A program made the position numbers and the translations under genes. Of a stretch of DNA of 64,000 nt, positions 40,157-48,434 are shown piece by piece (the first letter of the stretch is position 1; every line of letters starts with the position of its first letter). Source of the stretch: JAJPHC01 sp035255945 (GTDB lineage Bacteria > Acidobacteriota > Thermoanaerobaculia > Gp7-AA8); the NCBI GenBank assembly GCA_035255945.1, contig DATEZA010000319.1, forward strand, positions 7,618-71,617, written 5' to 3'. Under the pieces are notes generated by a model. The model had not been told where the DNA came from. It did no database searches and was given only the letters and a program-made list of their open reading frames with translations.

Positions 40157-42021
40157 CGAGCTTCAACGCCGCGACGGAGGTGCAAGCGGAGGATCGCGAT
40201 GGCTGCCGGCGTGACGCCCGGAATGCGACCCGCCTGTCCGAGCGACGCCGGCCGCACGTGCGACAACTTCTCCGTCATCTCGCGCGAAAGCCCGGGCAGC
40301 GAGTAAGTCATCGTCGATGGAATCCGCAGCTCTTCGTCCGCCACGAGCTTCGCCGCCTCGCGCTGCTGGCGATCGATGTAGCCGGAGTAGCGAAGGTTGC
40401 TGACGACCCCTTCCCGCTCCTCCTCGCTGAGCTCCACAAATGCCTCGCTCACCTCCGGCAGCACCTCGGCCGCTGCGGCGATGAACGCGTCGACATCGAA
40501 ATCGGGCCGCTGCATGAGCTTTGCGACCGTCGCTTTTTCGCTGAGCGCGATGCCCGCAGTTGCCAGCCAGGCGATTGTTTCGCGATCCGGAGTGAGGGCG
40601 GTTTGCGCGATGGTGCGTGCCCGGTGCATGCGCGCGATCCGTGCCTCGACGCGACGCTTCCGCTCGTCGTCGAGGATGCGGAGACGCTCGGCGATCGGCG
40701 TCAGCCGCTCGTAGACGGAGTCGCAGCCGAGAAGCAGCCGGTGCTCCGCGCGGCTGGTGAACATCCGATATGGCTCTTCCGTGCCGAGGGTGACGAGATC
40801 GTCGATCATGACGCCGGCGTAGGCTTCGTCACGGCGGAGGATCAGCGGAGCTTCACCGCGCACGAACTGCAGCGCGTTGATGCCGGCGATCAGACCCTGC
40901 GCAGCGGCTTCTTCGTATCCCGACGTACCGTTGATCTGACCGGCGAGGAAGAGACCGTCGACACCGCGCACCTGCAGCGTCGGATCGAGCTGCTCCGGGT
41001 TCACGAAGTCGTACTCGACTGCGTAGCCGTAGCGGGCGATCGTCGAGTGCTCGAAGCCGGGCAACGAACGGACGACGCCGTCCTGCACGTCTGGCGGCAA
41101 CGAGGTCGAGATGCCGTTGAGGTAGAGCCAGGGGTGCTCGAGGCCTTCCGGCTCGACGAACACCTGGTGCCGTTCTTTGTCCGCGAATCGAACGACTTTG
41201 TCCTCGATCGACGGGCAGTAGCGCGGACCGGTGGCCTTGATCTGGCCCGAGTACATCGGCGCGCGATGAAGGTTCGCGCGGATCAGTTCGTGCGCGAAGG
41301 CCGAGGTGTACGTCAGATGACAGAGCACTTGGGGCTGCGGGAGCGTATCGGTGAGGATCGAGAACGGTCGCGGCTGCGCGTCACCGGGGGCTTCGTTCAG
41401 CTTCGAGAAGTCGACGGTATTGCGTGCGACGCGTGGAGGGGTTCCGGTCTTCAGGCGGCCGAGCTGGAGGCCGAACGCGCGGAGCGAATCTGATAGACCT
41501 TCCGCGGACGGCTCGCCGAAGCGGCCGCCGCGAGTCTTTGCTTCGCCCGAATGCATGAGCGCGTGGAGGAAGGTGCCGGTGGTGATGACCACGGCGTTCG
41601 ATTCGAGGACGGTTCCGTCGCCGAGGGTTACACGCATGCCGCGCGAGACATCAGTCACCGAACCTTCGATGATCGTGAGGTTCGGCTCGTCTTCGAGGAT
41701 CGATCGCACTGCGTTCGCGTAGAGGTCGCGATCGCATTGTGCGCGCGGTCCCTGCACCGCGGGTCCCTTGGAGCGGTTCAGCACTTTGAATTGGATGCCG
41801 GCGCGATCGGTCGCTTCGCCCATCAAGCCGCCGAGAGCGTCGATTTCCTTGACCAGGTTGCCCTTCGCCAAGCCGCCGATCGCCGGATTGCACGACATCC
41901 GACCGATCGCGTCGCGCAGCATTGTGATCATCGCGACGCGGGCTCCGCCGCGGGCGCAGACGCGCGCGGCCTCCGCACCTGCGTGGCCGCCGCCGATCAC
42001 GATCACGTCGAAACGGGTCAT
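40153..42021 (-). CDS. mnmG: tRNA uridine-34 modification enzyme MnmG
   Basis: A 622-residue FAD enzyme that with MnmE installs carboxymethylaminomethyl groups on wobble uridines. The FAD motif is VIGGGHAGAEAA. Other landmarks are CNPAIGGLAKGNLVKEIDAL, the catalytic-Cys area near TGTPPRV, and GLFLAGQINGTSGYEEAAAQ. The C-terminal helical domain (RYSGYIDRQQREA) is complete. It starts at the first base of a parS-like palindrome and follows mnmE by 30 bases. Confidence 0.96.
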   Translation of the reverse strand: MTRFDVIVIGGGHAGAEAARVCARGGARVAMITMLRDAIGRMSCNPAIGGLAKGNLVKEIDALGGLMGEATDRAGIQFKVLNRSKGPAVQGPRAQCDRDLYANAVRSILEDEPNLTIIEGSVTDVSRGMRVTLGDGTVLESNAVVITTGTFLHALMHSGEAKTRGGRFGEPSAEGLSDSLRAFGLQLGRLKTGTPPRVARNTVDFSKLNEAPGDAQPRPFSILTDTLPQPQVLCHLTYTSAFAHELIRANLHRAPMYSGQIKATGPRYCPSIEDKVVRFADKERHQVFVEPEGLEHPWLYLNGISTSLPPDVQDGVVRSLPGFEHSTIARYGYAVEYDFVNPEQLDPTLQVRGVDGLFLAGQINGTSGYEEAAAQGLIAGINALQFVRGEAPLILRRDEAYAGVMIDDLVTLGTEEPYRMFTSRAEHRLLLGCDSVYERLTPIAERLRILDDERKRRVEARIARMHRARTIAQTALTPDRETIAWLATAGIALSEKATVAKLMQRPDFDVDAFIAAAAEVLPEVSEAFVELSEEEREGVVSNLRYSGYIDRQQREAAKLVADEELRIPSTMTYSLPGLSREMTEKLSHVRPASLGQAGRIPGVTPAAIAILRLHLRRGVEAR

Positions 42022-42036
42022 GTTCCACGTGGAACA
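42021..42036. promoter_or_regulatory. parS: Perfect parS-like palindrome between mnmE and mnmG
   Basis: TGTTCCACGTGGAACA, a perfect 16-base palindrome fitting TGTTNCACGTGNAACA. It spans the junction of the mnmG start codon and its leader, about 2.4 kb from the first site and 4.7 kb from the origin. Confidence 0.88.
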
Positions 42037-42051
42037 GACACGGCTGCGACT

Positions 42052-43362
42052 CTACTTCCCAATGCAGAATTTGTGGAATATTTCTGTAAATACGTCATCG
42101 TGTGTGATCGCGCCGGTGAGGAGTGCAAGTGCGTTCGACGCACGGTAGAGGTCGACGAGCACGAGTTGTTCATCGTGCTCATCCATCAATGAAGTCCGCG
42201 CTGCAATCAAAGCGGACTCGGCTTCCCCGACCGCAATCCGCTGCCGGTCGTTGACGAGCACGGCCGATGCTTCCGGTGCGGCGAACTCTTCGCGCACGAT
42301 CGCATCGAGTTTCGCGAGCAGCTCATCAATGCCGGTATTTGCAGGGACACTGATTCCGATCTGCCCTGCCGGCGCGGCTGCGAGATCGATCTTCGTGTAG
42401 ACGCGAACCGTCAACGTGTCGAACGACTCCGGCTCGACGGGCGCCGTCGCATCAATCAGATAAAGAATGATGTCGGCGCGCCGCGCCGCTTCGCGCGCTC
42501 GTTCGACGCCGATGCCTTCAACGACATCGTCCGACTCGCGCAAGCCCGCGGTGTCGGCGAGCGTCACCGGCAGTCCGCCGATCTCGATCGTCTCGCGCAC
42601 GATGTCGCGCGTCGTGCCGGGGATCGGCGTCACGATCGCGCGCTCGCTGCCCACCAGGCGATTCAGCAGCGTCGACTTGCCCGCGTTCGGACGACCGAGG
42701 ATCACGGCGTCGAGCCCGCGGGTGGTGGCCCGGCCGCGGCGGAACGTGTCGCCAAGTTCGCGCGTCGATGCCACCGCTTCATCGATCCGGCGCAGCGCAT
42801 CGTCGCGCGTGATGAACTCGTACCCTTCTTCGCTGAAATCGAGCGCCGCTTCGAGTCGCGAGATTACGTGCAGCAGCGTTTCGCGAATCGACGATGCGGT
42901 TCGTGAGAGCGAGCCTTCGAGATTCGACAATGACAGCTTCGCCTGCAATGGCGTGCGCGCATTGATCAGATCCGCGACCGATTCCGCCTGCACGAGATCG
43001 AGCTTGCCGTTCAGCACCGCGCGCTCGGTGAACTCCCCCGGCTCCGCCATGCGCGCACCGAGATCGACCGCCGCTTCGATCACCCGCTGCACGAGAAGCG
43101 GATTGCCGTGCAGCGTCAGCTCCACGAGATCGTTACCGGTGAACGATCGCGGCGCGACGTAGCGAATCGCCACGCATTCGTCGAGCAGTTCGCCTTTGTG
43201 CTGAAGATGCACGAAGGCGGCGTGACGCTCATCCGGAAGTGTGCCGGAAAGCGATTGCAGAATTGCAGATGAAAGCGGACCGTCGATGCGGACGATCGCG
43301 AGCGCGCTGCGGCCGACCGGCGTCGCCGGAGCGACGATCGTGCCGGCCGGTACGCTGGTCAC
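42052..43362 (-). CDS. mnmE: tRNA modification GTPase MnmE
   Basis: A 436-residue GTPase partner of MnmG. The N-terminal folate-binding domain opens TIVAPATPVGRSALAIVRIDG; helical parts flank the G domain with G1 GRPNAGKSTLL, G3 DTAGLRES and G2-loop TPIPGTTRD. The essential C-terminal FCIGK motif is present. The start is GTG, coupled to the jag stop (GTGA). Confidence 0.96.
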   Translation of the reverse strand: MTSVPAGTIVAPATPVGRSALAIVRIDGPLSSAILQSLSGTLPDERHAAFVHLQHKGELLDECVAIRYVAPRSFTGNDLVELTLHGNPLLVQRVIEAAVDLGARMAEPGEFTERAVLNGKLDLVQAESVADLINARTPLQAKLSLSNLEGSLSRTASSIRETLLHVISRLEAALDFSEEGYEFITRDDALRRIDEAVASTRELGDTFRRGRATTRGLDAVILGRPNAGKSTLLNRLVGSERAIVTPIPGTTRDIVRETIEIGGLPVTLADTAGLRESDDVVEGIGVERAREAARRADIILYLIDATAPVEPESFDTLTVRVYTKIDLAAAPAGQIGISVPANTGIDELLAKLDAIVREEFAAPEASAVLVNDRQRIAVGEAESALIAARTSLMDEHDEQLVLVDLYRASNALALLTGAITHDDVFTEIFHKFCIGK

Positions 43363-44243
43363 GACTCGGAAGCCGCGCGGCGGATGATTGCCACGCGCTT
43401 GAAGAATCCTTCGCCGCGCGATTCGGTGGTCACGTCGGCGTCATCGCGCAGCGTCATGTGCACGATGCGGCGCTCGATCGGACTCATCGCCGGCAGCAGG
43501 AACTCGCGGCCGTCCTCGCGCACGCGATCCGCGATCTCGTGCGCGCGCTGCTCGAGATCTTCGACGCGGCGGCCCTTGAAGTTCTCGCAATCGAGCTCGA
43601 TGTCTTTCTCGACTCTGCGTCCGGTCAGCGACTTGTTCGCCAGTACCTGCACCGCATCGAGCAGCTCGCCGTTACGATCGATCATGCGCCGGCCGTCGGA
43701 GCCGTAGAGCCGCACGTGCACCTGCGTGTCGTTTTCCTCCGTGCGAACAGCGAGGTTCAGCTTTGCGAGAGAAAGTACTTGTTCGCACCAGGTCCGAACC
43801 GCACCCGCCGTCTCCGACTCGGGACCCTGCTCCGGAATCTCGATCGCATCCGCGAACTGCGCGAAATCGCCCGGCTGCAGCGAATCGCGATCGGCGTCTT
43901 CATCGTCGTACTCGCGGCGGCGGCGACGGCCTCCGCGTGCGGGGCGTGAATCGCGTGACGAACCGGCACGATTGCCGGAACGTCCGCCGCCAGCGCCGCG
44001 TGGTCCACGTTCGCGCCGCGGCGGCGCAGCGGGACCCGCTTCGGCGACGGCAGCAACCGGCTGCGGAGGCGGTTCCGTCGCGTTCTCGTTCACTTCCGCC
44101 TCGATGATGACGCGCTTCACGCCGCCGAGGAATCCACGTTTCTCGGTGAGCACGGCGTGACGCAGCTTGTACCGCTCCACGCCGAACGTTTCAGCGGCGT
44201 GGTTCAGCGCTTCTTCGACATTCTTTCCTTCGAATCGCTGCAT
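43359..44243 (-). CDS. Jag/KhpB RNA-binding protein
   Basis: A 294-residue cytoplasmic RNA-binding protein. The Jag-N domain (FEGKNVEEALNHAAETFGV, then KRGFLGG) is followed by a low-complexity Arg/Gly/Pro linker (about 55-115), a KH-like domain with GRRMIDRNGELLDAVQVLAN, and a C-terminal R3H domain (LPAMSPIERRIVHMTLRD). The linker is unusually long and RG-rich, which may support RNA condensation. It lies directly after yidC, as in many bacteria. Confidence 0.92.
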   Translation of the reverse strand: MQRFEGKNVEEALNHAAETFGVERYKLRHAVLTEKRGFLGGVKRVIIEAEVNENATEPPPQPVAAVAEAGPAAPPRRERGPRGAGGGRSGNRAGSSRDSRPARGGRRRRREYDDEDADRDSLQPGDFAQFADAIEIPEQGPESETAGAVRTWCEQVLSLAKLNLAVRTEENDTQVHVRLYGSDGRRMIDRNGELLDAVQVLANKSLTGRRVEKDIELDCENFKGRRVEDLEQRAHEIADRVREDGREFLLPAMSPIERRIVHMTLRDDADVTTESRGEGFFKRVAIIRRAASES

Positions 44244-44253
44244 CGGCTCCTCG

Positions 44254-45915
44254 TTACGAAGGCTGTTCGCTGGGATGATCTTTCCACCATTTATTCATGA
44301 TCAACTGCTGAATGATGGAAAGGATATTTTGCACGAGCCAGTAAATCACGAGACCGCTCGGCAGCTCCTTGAAGAAGAAGCCGAAGAGGAGCGGCATGAT
44401 CATGAACATGCGGCGCTGCGCAGGATCGACCGTGGTCGGCGTCAGCGTCTGCTGGACGAACATCGTGATGGTCATCAGGATCGGCGTGATGTAGTACGGA
44501 TCCTTGGTCGACAGATCGTGGATCCACCAGATGAATGGCGCGCCGCGCAGCTCGATCGCGCGTGACAGCAGGCCGTAGAAGCCCCAGAAAATCGGGAGCT
44601 GCAGCACCATCGGAAGGCACCCGCCCATCGGGTTCACGCCCTCCGTCTGATACAGCTTCATTACGTCCATGTTCATCTTCTGGCGCTGCTCGGGATCCGA
44701 CTTCGCCTTCTTGTACCGCGACTTGATCGCCTCGACCTTCGGCTGCAGTTTCTGCATCTTGCGCATCGAGACGATGCTCTTGTGCTGCAACGGGTAGAGC
44801 ACGATTTTGATGAGGATCGTGAGGACGATGATCGCGAAGCCCCAGTTGTGGGTCCAGGTGTTGATCCATTTCAGGGCGGTGAGGAAGAAGCGCGCGATCA
44901 CGCCGAACGTGCCGAATTGGAGGGTGCGCTCGAGGCCGTATTTATCGACGACGCCGGTGTCTTTCGGACCGAAGAATGCGCTGCCGGAGACGACACCGTC
45001 CGGAGTCGCGTTCAGCGCGGCGTAGAGCTCGTGGCGCTTCTCGTTCTTCGCGCCGGTTTCCTCGACGCGACTCAACACGGCGCCACTCGCCTTCTCCGGC
45101 TTGAGGACCGAAAGGAAGTAGTTGTCTTCGATGCCGATGAATTGCGTGTCGGCGCCGTACGTCGCGAACGGATCGGCCTTGTCGCGCTTGATCAGCTTGA
45201 GACTGTCGTCGCGCTGCACGACCGCATCGCCGGTGATCGTCAGCTGGCTTTGTCCTTCATCTGCTTCGAGTGTGCGAATGCCGGGGCCGATCGCGACGCG
45301 GTACGGCATCGCCGGATTCACGGCGACCGCGAAGTGGAACATGTACTCGGGACCGACGCGGAACGTCTTCGACGCCGCGACACCGTTGTTTGCGTACTTG
45401 TAATCAATGATGGTCGTCTGGCCGTCGCGCGACTCCGTCACCTGCCAGAGCGCGGCATTGAGGCGATCGGCGACCGGCCTGTTCTGCGCGACGATGGCGA
45501 ACGGGTAATCGATGCGTCCCGCGGCACGCGCCTTCACCAGATCGACATGACCGCCGCTCTTCGTGCGATAGCCCTTCAACTGGAAGGAAGTCAGCTCGGC
45601 GCCGCGATTCGAGAAGACGACGATGAAGTCGGGCGTCTCGATCCGGGTGTTCTCTTCGGCACTCGCGCCGATGTTCGCAACGATGGTCGTAGCGGCAACC
45701 GCCGGTTGCGGCGCAACTGCGGGAGGCGCGGCGGGTGCCGTGGTGGTGTTCGACGTCGTAGTCGCGGCGCTCGTCGAAGTCGTGCCGGTCGTCGATGTTG
45801 CGGTGACCGGTGCTTTCTTCGGAACGAACTGTGGAAACAGCCTCGGCGCGATCAGAGAGTAGCCGTAAAGGATCGCGAACGAGAGCAGAACGGCGATGAA
45901 GATTCGTTTTTCCAT
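44254..45915 (-). CDS. yidC: Membrane protein insertase YidC
   Basis: A 553-residue inner-membrane insertase of the Gram-negative type. It has an N-terminal helix (FIAVLLSFAILYGYSLIA), a Thr/Ala-rich linker, a large periplasmic domain (about 95-330) and a C-terminal five-helix core including MVLQLPIFWGFYGLLSRAIE. The hydrophilic-groove Arg is expected in the helix before KMQKLQPKVEAIKSRY. The periplasmic domain supports a diderm cell envelope. Gap to yidD is 3 bases. Confidence 0.95.
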   Translation of the reverse strand: MEKRIFIAVLLSFAILYGYSLIAPRLFPQFVPKKAPVTATSTTGTTSTSAATTTSNTTTAPAAPPAVAPQPAVAATTIVANIGASAEENTRIETPDFIVVFSNRGAELTSFQLKGYRTKSGGHVDLVKARAAGRIDYPFAIVAQNRPVADRLNAALWQVTESRDGQTTIIDYKYANNGVAASKTFRVGPEYMFHFAVAVNPAMPYRVAIGPGIRTLEADEGQSQLTITGDAVVQRDDSLKLIKRDKADPFATYGADTQFIGIEDNYFLSVLKPEKASGAVLSRVEETGAKNEKRHELYAALNATPDGVVSGSAFFGPKDTGVVDKYGLERTLQFGTFGVIARFFLTALKWINTWTHNWGFAIIVLTILIKIVLYPLQHKSIVSMRKMQKLQPKVEAIKSRYKKAKSDPEQRQKMNMDVMKLYQTEGVNPMGGCLPMVLQLPIFWGFYGLLSRAIELRGAPFIWWIHDLSTKDPYYITPILMTITMFVQQTLTPTTVDPAQRRMFMIMPLLFGFFFKELPSGLVIYWLVQNILSIIQQLIMNKWWKDHPSEQPS

Positions 45916-45918
45916 TCG

Positions 45919-46128
45919 TCAGGGAACGGGGTCCCAACCTCCCGGATTGAACGGGTGGCAGTGGGAGAGCCGGCGCACGCCGAGCCATCCACCGCGGATC
46001 AATCCGTATTTTTCGATCGCCTGCATCATGTAGATCGAGCAGGTCGGCTCGAATCGGCACATCGGCGGCAGCAAAGGAGAGATGAATCGCTTGTAGAAGC
46101 GGAGCAGGAGGAGAGCGACCACACGCAT
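45919..46128 (-). CDS. yidD: Membrane protein insertion efficiency factor YidD
   Basis: A 69-residue protein with the family signature: LRFYKRFISPLLPPMCRFEP, then CSIYMMQAIEKYG and LSHCHPFNPGGWDPVP. All three conserved Cys are present. It is placed between rnpA and yidC, its standard location. Confidence 0.95.
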   Translation of the reverse strand: MRVVALLLLRFYKRFISPLLPPMCRFEPTCSIYMMQAIEKYGLIRGGWLGVRRLSHCHPFNPGGWDPVP

Positions 46129-46138
46129 TGGGGGAGAC

Positions 46139-46504
46139 TCACTCCGCGGCGCTCATCACGACCCGGCGCAGGACTTTGGCGAGGTCTGCGCTGTAGTCGG
46201 GAAAGGTTGCGCCGGCCGCATTCGGCTTCACATTCACGACGACGTCGACCATGCGGGAGTCGAGGCCGAGCGGCTCGCGCTGCTGCCGGTAGACCTCGCG
46301 CGTCCAGCGTTTGAGACGGTTGCGGACGTTGGCTTTTCCGATTTTCTTCGTCGCGGTAATGCCGATCCGCGAATGCGGCAAGCCGTTGCCGGCGAAGAAG
46401 ACGACCGCATATCGGGAAAAGATTTTTCGGCCCGTTTCGTAAACCCGAAGAAACTCGCGACGTTTCGCCAGCCTCTTCTCTTTTGGGAGGGCGGCGTCGG
46501 TCAC
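46139..46504 (-). CDS. rnpA: Ribonuclease P protein component
   Basis: A 121-residue RNase P protein that assists the RNA subunit in 5' maturation of tRNA. The signature is RIGITATKKIGKANVRNRLK followed by R-W-T-R-E. The start is GTG at 46504, 7 bases after the rpmH stop, so the two are likely coupled as in most bacteria. Confidence 0.95.
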   Translation of the reverse strand: MTDAALPKEKRLAKRREFLRVYETGRKIFSRYAVVFFAGNGLPHSRIGITATKKIGKANVRNRLKRWTREVYRQQREPLGLDSRMVDVVVNVKPNAAGATFPDYSADLAKVLRRVVMSAAE

Positions 46505-46511
46505 GAGATGA

Positions 46512-46646
46512 CTAGACCGCCAGGCGCTTGCGGCCTTTGCGGCGACGGCGCGAGAGCACCGCCTGACCGTCTTTCGTGCGCATGCGGACGAGGAAGCCGT
46601 GCGTGCGCTTGCGGCGGCGGTTGTTCGGCTGAAAAGTTCGCTTCAT
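46512..46646 (-). CDS. rpmH: 50S ribosomal protein L34
   Basis: A 44-residue ribosomal protein, MKRTFQPNNRRRRKRTHGFL at the front and GRKRLAV at the end, the normal length and sequence of L34. An AAGGGG ribosome site lies about 9 bases before the ATG. It is the first gene of the leftward origin operon and follows a strong promoter. Confidence 0.97.
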   Translation of the reverse strand: MKRTFQPNNRRRKRTHGFLVRMRTKDGQAVLSRRRRKGRKRLAV

Positions 46647-46687
46647 TTAAGTAACCCCTTGAAAAGACAGCGTCAAAGAAAGCGCTG

Positions 46688-46716
46688 AGTATAGTCACCG
46701 CCCTCAGGATGGTCAA
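46688..46716 (-). promoter_or_regulatory. Strong sigma-70 promoter of rpmH-rnpA operon
   Basis: Read leftward: TTGACC, 17-base spacer, TATACT; 5 of 6 matches at each box. The expected start of transcription is about 35 bases before the rpmH ATG. Confidence 0.8.
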
Positions 46717-46772
46717 ATTCAGGGCGGAAAGCATGCGCGCAAACTGGTCGAAACTCGACCTTATTCCAGTGA

Positions 46773-46801
46773 TGGACAGGCGGGTTTCGCTGTCGTACAC
46801 T
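46773..46801 (+). promoter_or_regulatory. Predicted dnaA promoter
   Basis: TGGACA, 17-base spacer, TACACT. About 85 bases before the dnaA ATG; the DnaA-box-like cluster lies in the leader between them. Confidence 0.6.
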
Positions 46802-46886
46802 CGCAGGCCCATCAAAAGGGCAGAGATTTCCACAACTGTGGAAAACTTGTGGATTCTCAAAGAGATAGCTCCAGTCCCTCTCCCCC

Positions 46887-48194
46887 ATGAACGTCTGGAA
46901 TCAGCTCCTCAGCAAGATCGAGCAAACCATTGACCGGACGGACTATGAAACGTGGTTCGCTCCGACGCGGTTTCTCGCTCGACGTGGCGATACGATCGAT
47001 ATCGGCATTCCGACGCAGAAGCATGTCGATGCCGTCCGCGACCGGTTCGGCTCACAAATTCGCGAGCTCCTGAACGAGCTCTCGTCGCCCGAGCGCGTGC
47101 AGGTCCACTTCGTCATCGAAGCGGCGGATGACGACCTCCCGATGATCACGCAACAGCCTCCGCGCGACGAGATGCCGTCGTCGACGTTCAACCAGCGCTA
47201 CAGTTTCTCGACATTCGTCGTCGGCAGCTCGAATCAGCTCGCGTACGCCGCGGCGCTCTCGATCGCCGAAAACCCGTCCGGTTCGTTCAATCCCCTCTTT
47301 ATTTATGGCGGTGCCGGCCTCGGCAAGACCCATCTGATCCAGGCGGTCGGTCAAAAGGTCCGCGAAAAAGATCCACGGAAGAAGGTCGTCTACATGTCGG
47401 CCGAAACCTTCGTGACCGATCTCATCACGTCGATCCGCTACGACCGCATGAACGCGTTCCGCGAGCGCTACCGCACGCTCGACGCGCTCCTGCTCGACGA
47501 CATCCAGTTCTTTGCCGGCAAGGAGCGCACGCAGGAAGAGTTCTTCCACACGTTCAACGCGCTGCACGAAGCGCAGAAGCAGATCGTGTTCACCTCGGAC
47601 GCTCAGCCGAAAGACATCCCCACGCTTGAAGAGCGCCTCCGATCACGATTCGAATGGGGCCTGATCGCAGACATTCAGGCTCCCGATCTCGAGACGAAGG
47701 TGGCGATCCTTCGCAAGAAAGCGGAAGAACGGAAGATCGATCTTCCGCAGGACGTCGCGATCTTCATCGCGGAGCGCGTGCGCTCGAACATCCGCGAGCT
47801 CGAAGGACATCTGAACCGCGTCGCCGCGTACTCATCGCTCGCCGGTCATCCGATCACCGTCGATCTCGCGAAGGAAGCGCTGAAGGATCTGCTGTCGAAA
47901 GAGAACAAGCCGATCACCGGACAGGAGATCCAGAAAGTCGTCGCCGCGCATTACGGCATCAAGGTCGCGGATCTGAAGTCGAAATCGAACGCGCGGCCGA
48001 TCGCGTACCCGCGCCAGGTCGCGATGTACATGTGCAAGCACCTCACCGATCTTTCGTATCCGGAGATCGGAAAGCTTTTCAACAACAAGCATCACTCGAC
48101 CGTCATGTATTCGGTCGACAAGATCGATCAACTGATGCAGGACGATCCGCAGCTCGCGCGCACGATCGACATGCTCACGAAGCAGTTCCGGTAA
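46887..48194 (+). CDS. dnaA: Replication initiator DnaA
   Basis: A 435-residue initiator. Domain I (1-80) opens VWNQLLSKIEQTIDRTDYET. The AAA+ domain has Walker A GGAGLGKTHLIQAVG and Walker B LLLDDIQFFAGKERTQEEFF. The C-terminal DNA-binding domain includes ARQ-like RPIAYPRQVAMYMCKHLTDL and NKHHSTVMYSVDKI, the signature that reads DnaA boxes. Domain II is very short, making the protein slightly smaller than the E. coli one. No clear ribosome site precedes the ATG. Confidence 0.97.
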   Translation: MNVWNQLLSKIEQTIDRTDYETWFAPTRFLARRGDTIDIGIPTQKHVDAVRDRFGSQIRELLNELSSPERVQVHFVIEAADDDLPMITQQPPRDEMPSSTFNQRYSFSTFVVGSSNQLAYAAALSIAENPSGSFNPLFIYGGAGLGKTHLIQAVGQKVREKDPRKKVVYMSAETFVTDLITSIRYDRMNAFRERYRTLDALLLDDIQFFAGKERTQEEFFHTFNALHEAQKQIVFTSDAQPKDIPTLEERLRSRFEWGLIADIQAPDLETKVAILRKKAEERKIDLPQDVAIFIAERVRSNIRELEGHLNRVAAYSSLAGHPITVDLAKEALKDLLSKENKPITGQEIQKVVAAHYGIKVADLKSKSNARPIAYPRQVAMYMCKHLTDLSYPEIGKLFNNKHHSTVMYSVDKIDQLMQDDPQLARTIDMLTKQFR

Positions 48195-48434
48195 TCCTGC
48201 GGAAAGCAGAAACGAAAACCTGCGGATGAAAAACAGCGCGGCCTCGACATGGTCCGAAACTGCGGAAAATGCTGAGCTTTTCCGGTGTTTTTCCGCGTCG
48301 AAACCCGCAGGTTCGATACGAGTAGAACTGCTATACTTTCGAAACCTTTGCAGCAAGTCCGAGCGTTTTCCGCACGGTTCTACTGCTACTACCACAAAAG
48401 ATAAATAGAGCTTAGGTTCTGAAGGAAGAAGGCA
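48195..48434. other. dnaA-dnaN intergenic region with repeated TGCGGAAA motifs
   Basis: 240 bases without a gene. It holds TGCGGAAA or its complement several times: CCTGCGGAAAG near 48197, ACTGCGGAAAATG near 48259, TTTTTCCGCG near 48286 and GTTTTCCGCAC near 48364, with related CTGCGGATG and CCCGCAGG. TTTTCCGCA matches the DnaA box TTATCCACA at 7 of 9. This could be a second half of a bipartite origin, or binding sites controlling dnaN. A promoter-like box TATACT lies at 48332. Confidence 0.5.
48329..48337 (+). promoter_or_regulatory. Extended -10 promoter of dnaN
   Basis: TGC-TATACT, an extended -10 element with 5 of 6 matches in the hexamer. No good -35 is seen, which is usual for extended -10 promoters. 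About 98 bases before dnaN. Confidence 0.5.

Larger units (their letters stand above)
46647..46886. other. oriC: Probable replication origin (rpmH-dnaA gap)
   Basis: A 240-base gap without genes between divergent rpmH and dnaA, the classical oriC position. A tight cluster of DnaA-box-like 9-mers lies near dnaA: ATTTCCACA at 46826-46834, TGTGGAAAA at 46837-46845 (reverse of TTTTCCACA, 8 of 9 to TTATCCACA) and TGTGGATTC at 46848-46856. The boxes lie downstream of the predicted dnaA promoter, so DnaA binding could also repress its own gene. There is no long AT-rich unwinding tract, so part of the origin may lie beyond dnaA. Confidence 0.7.
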
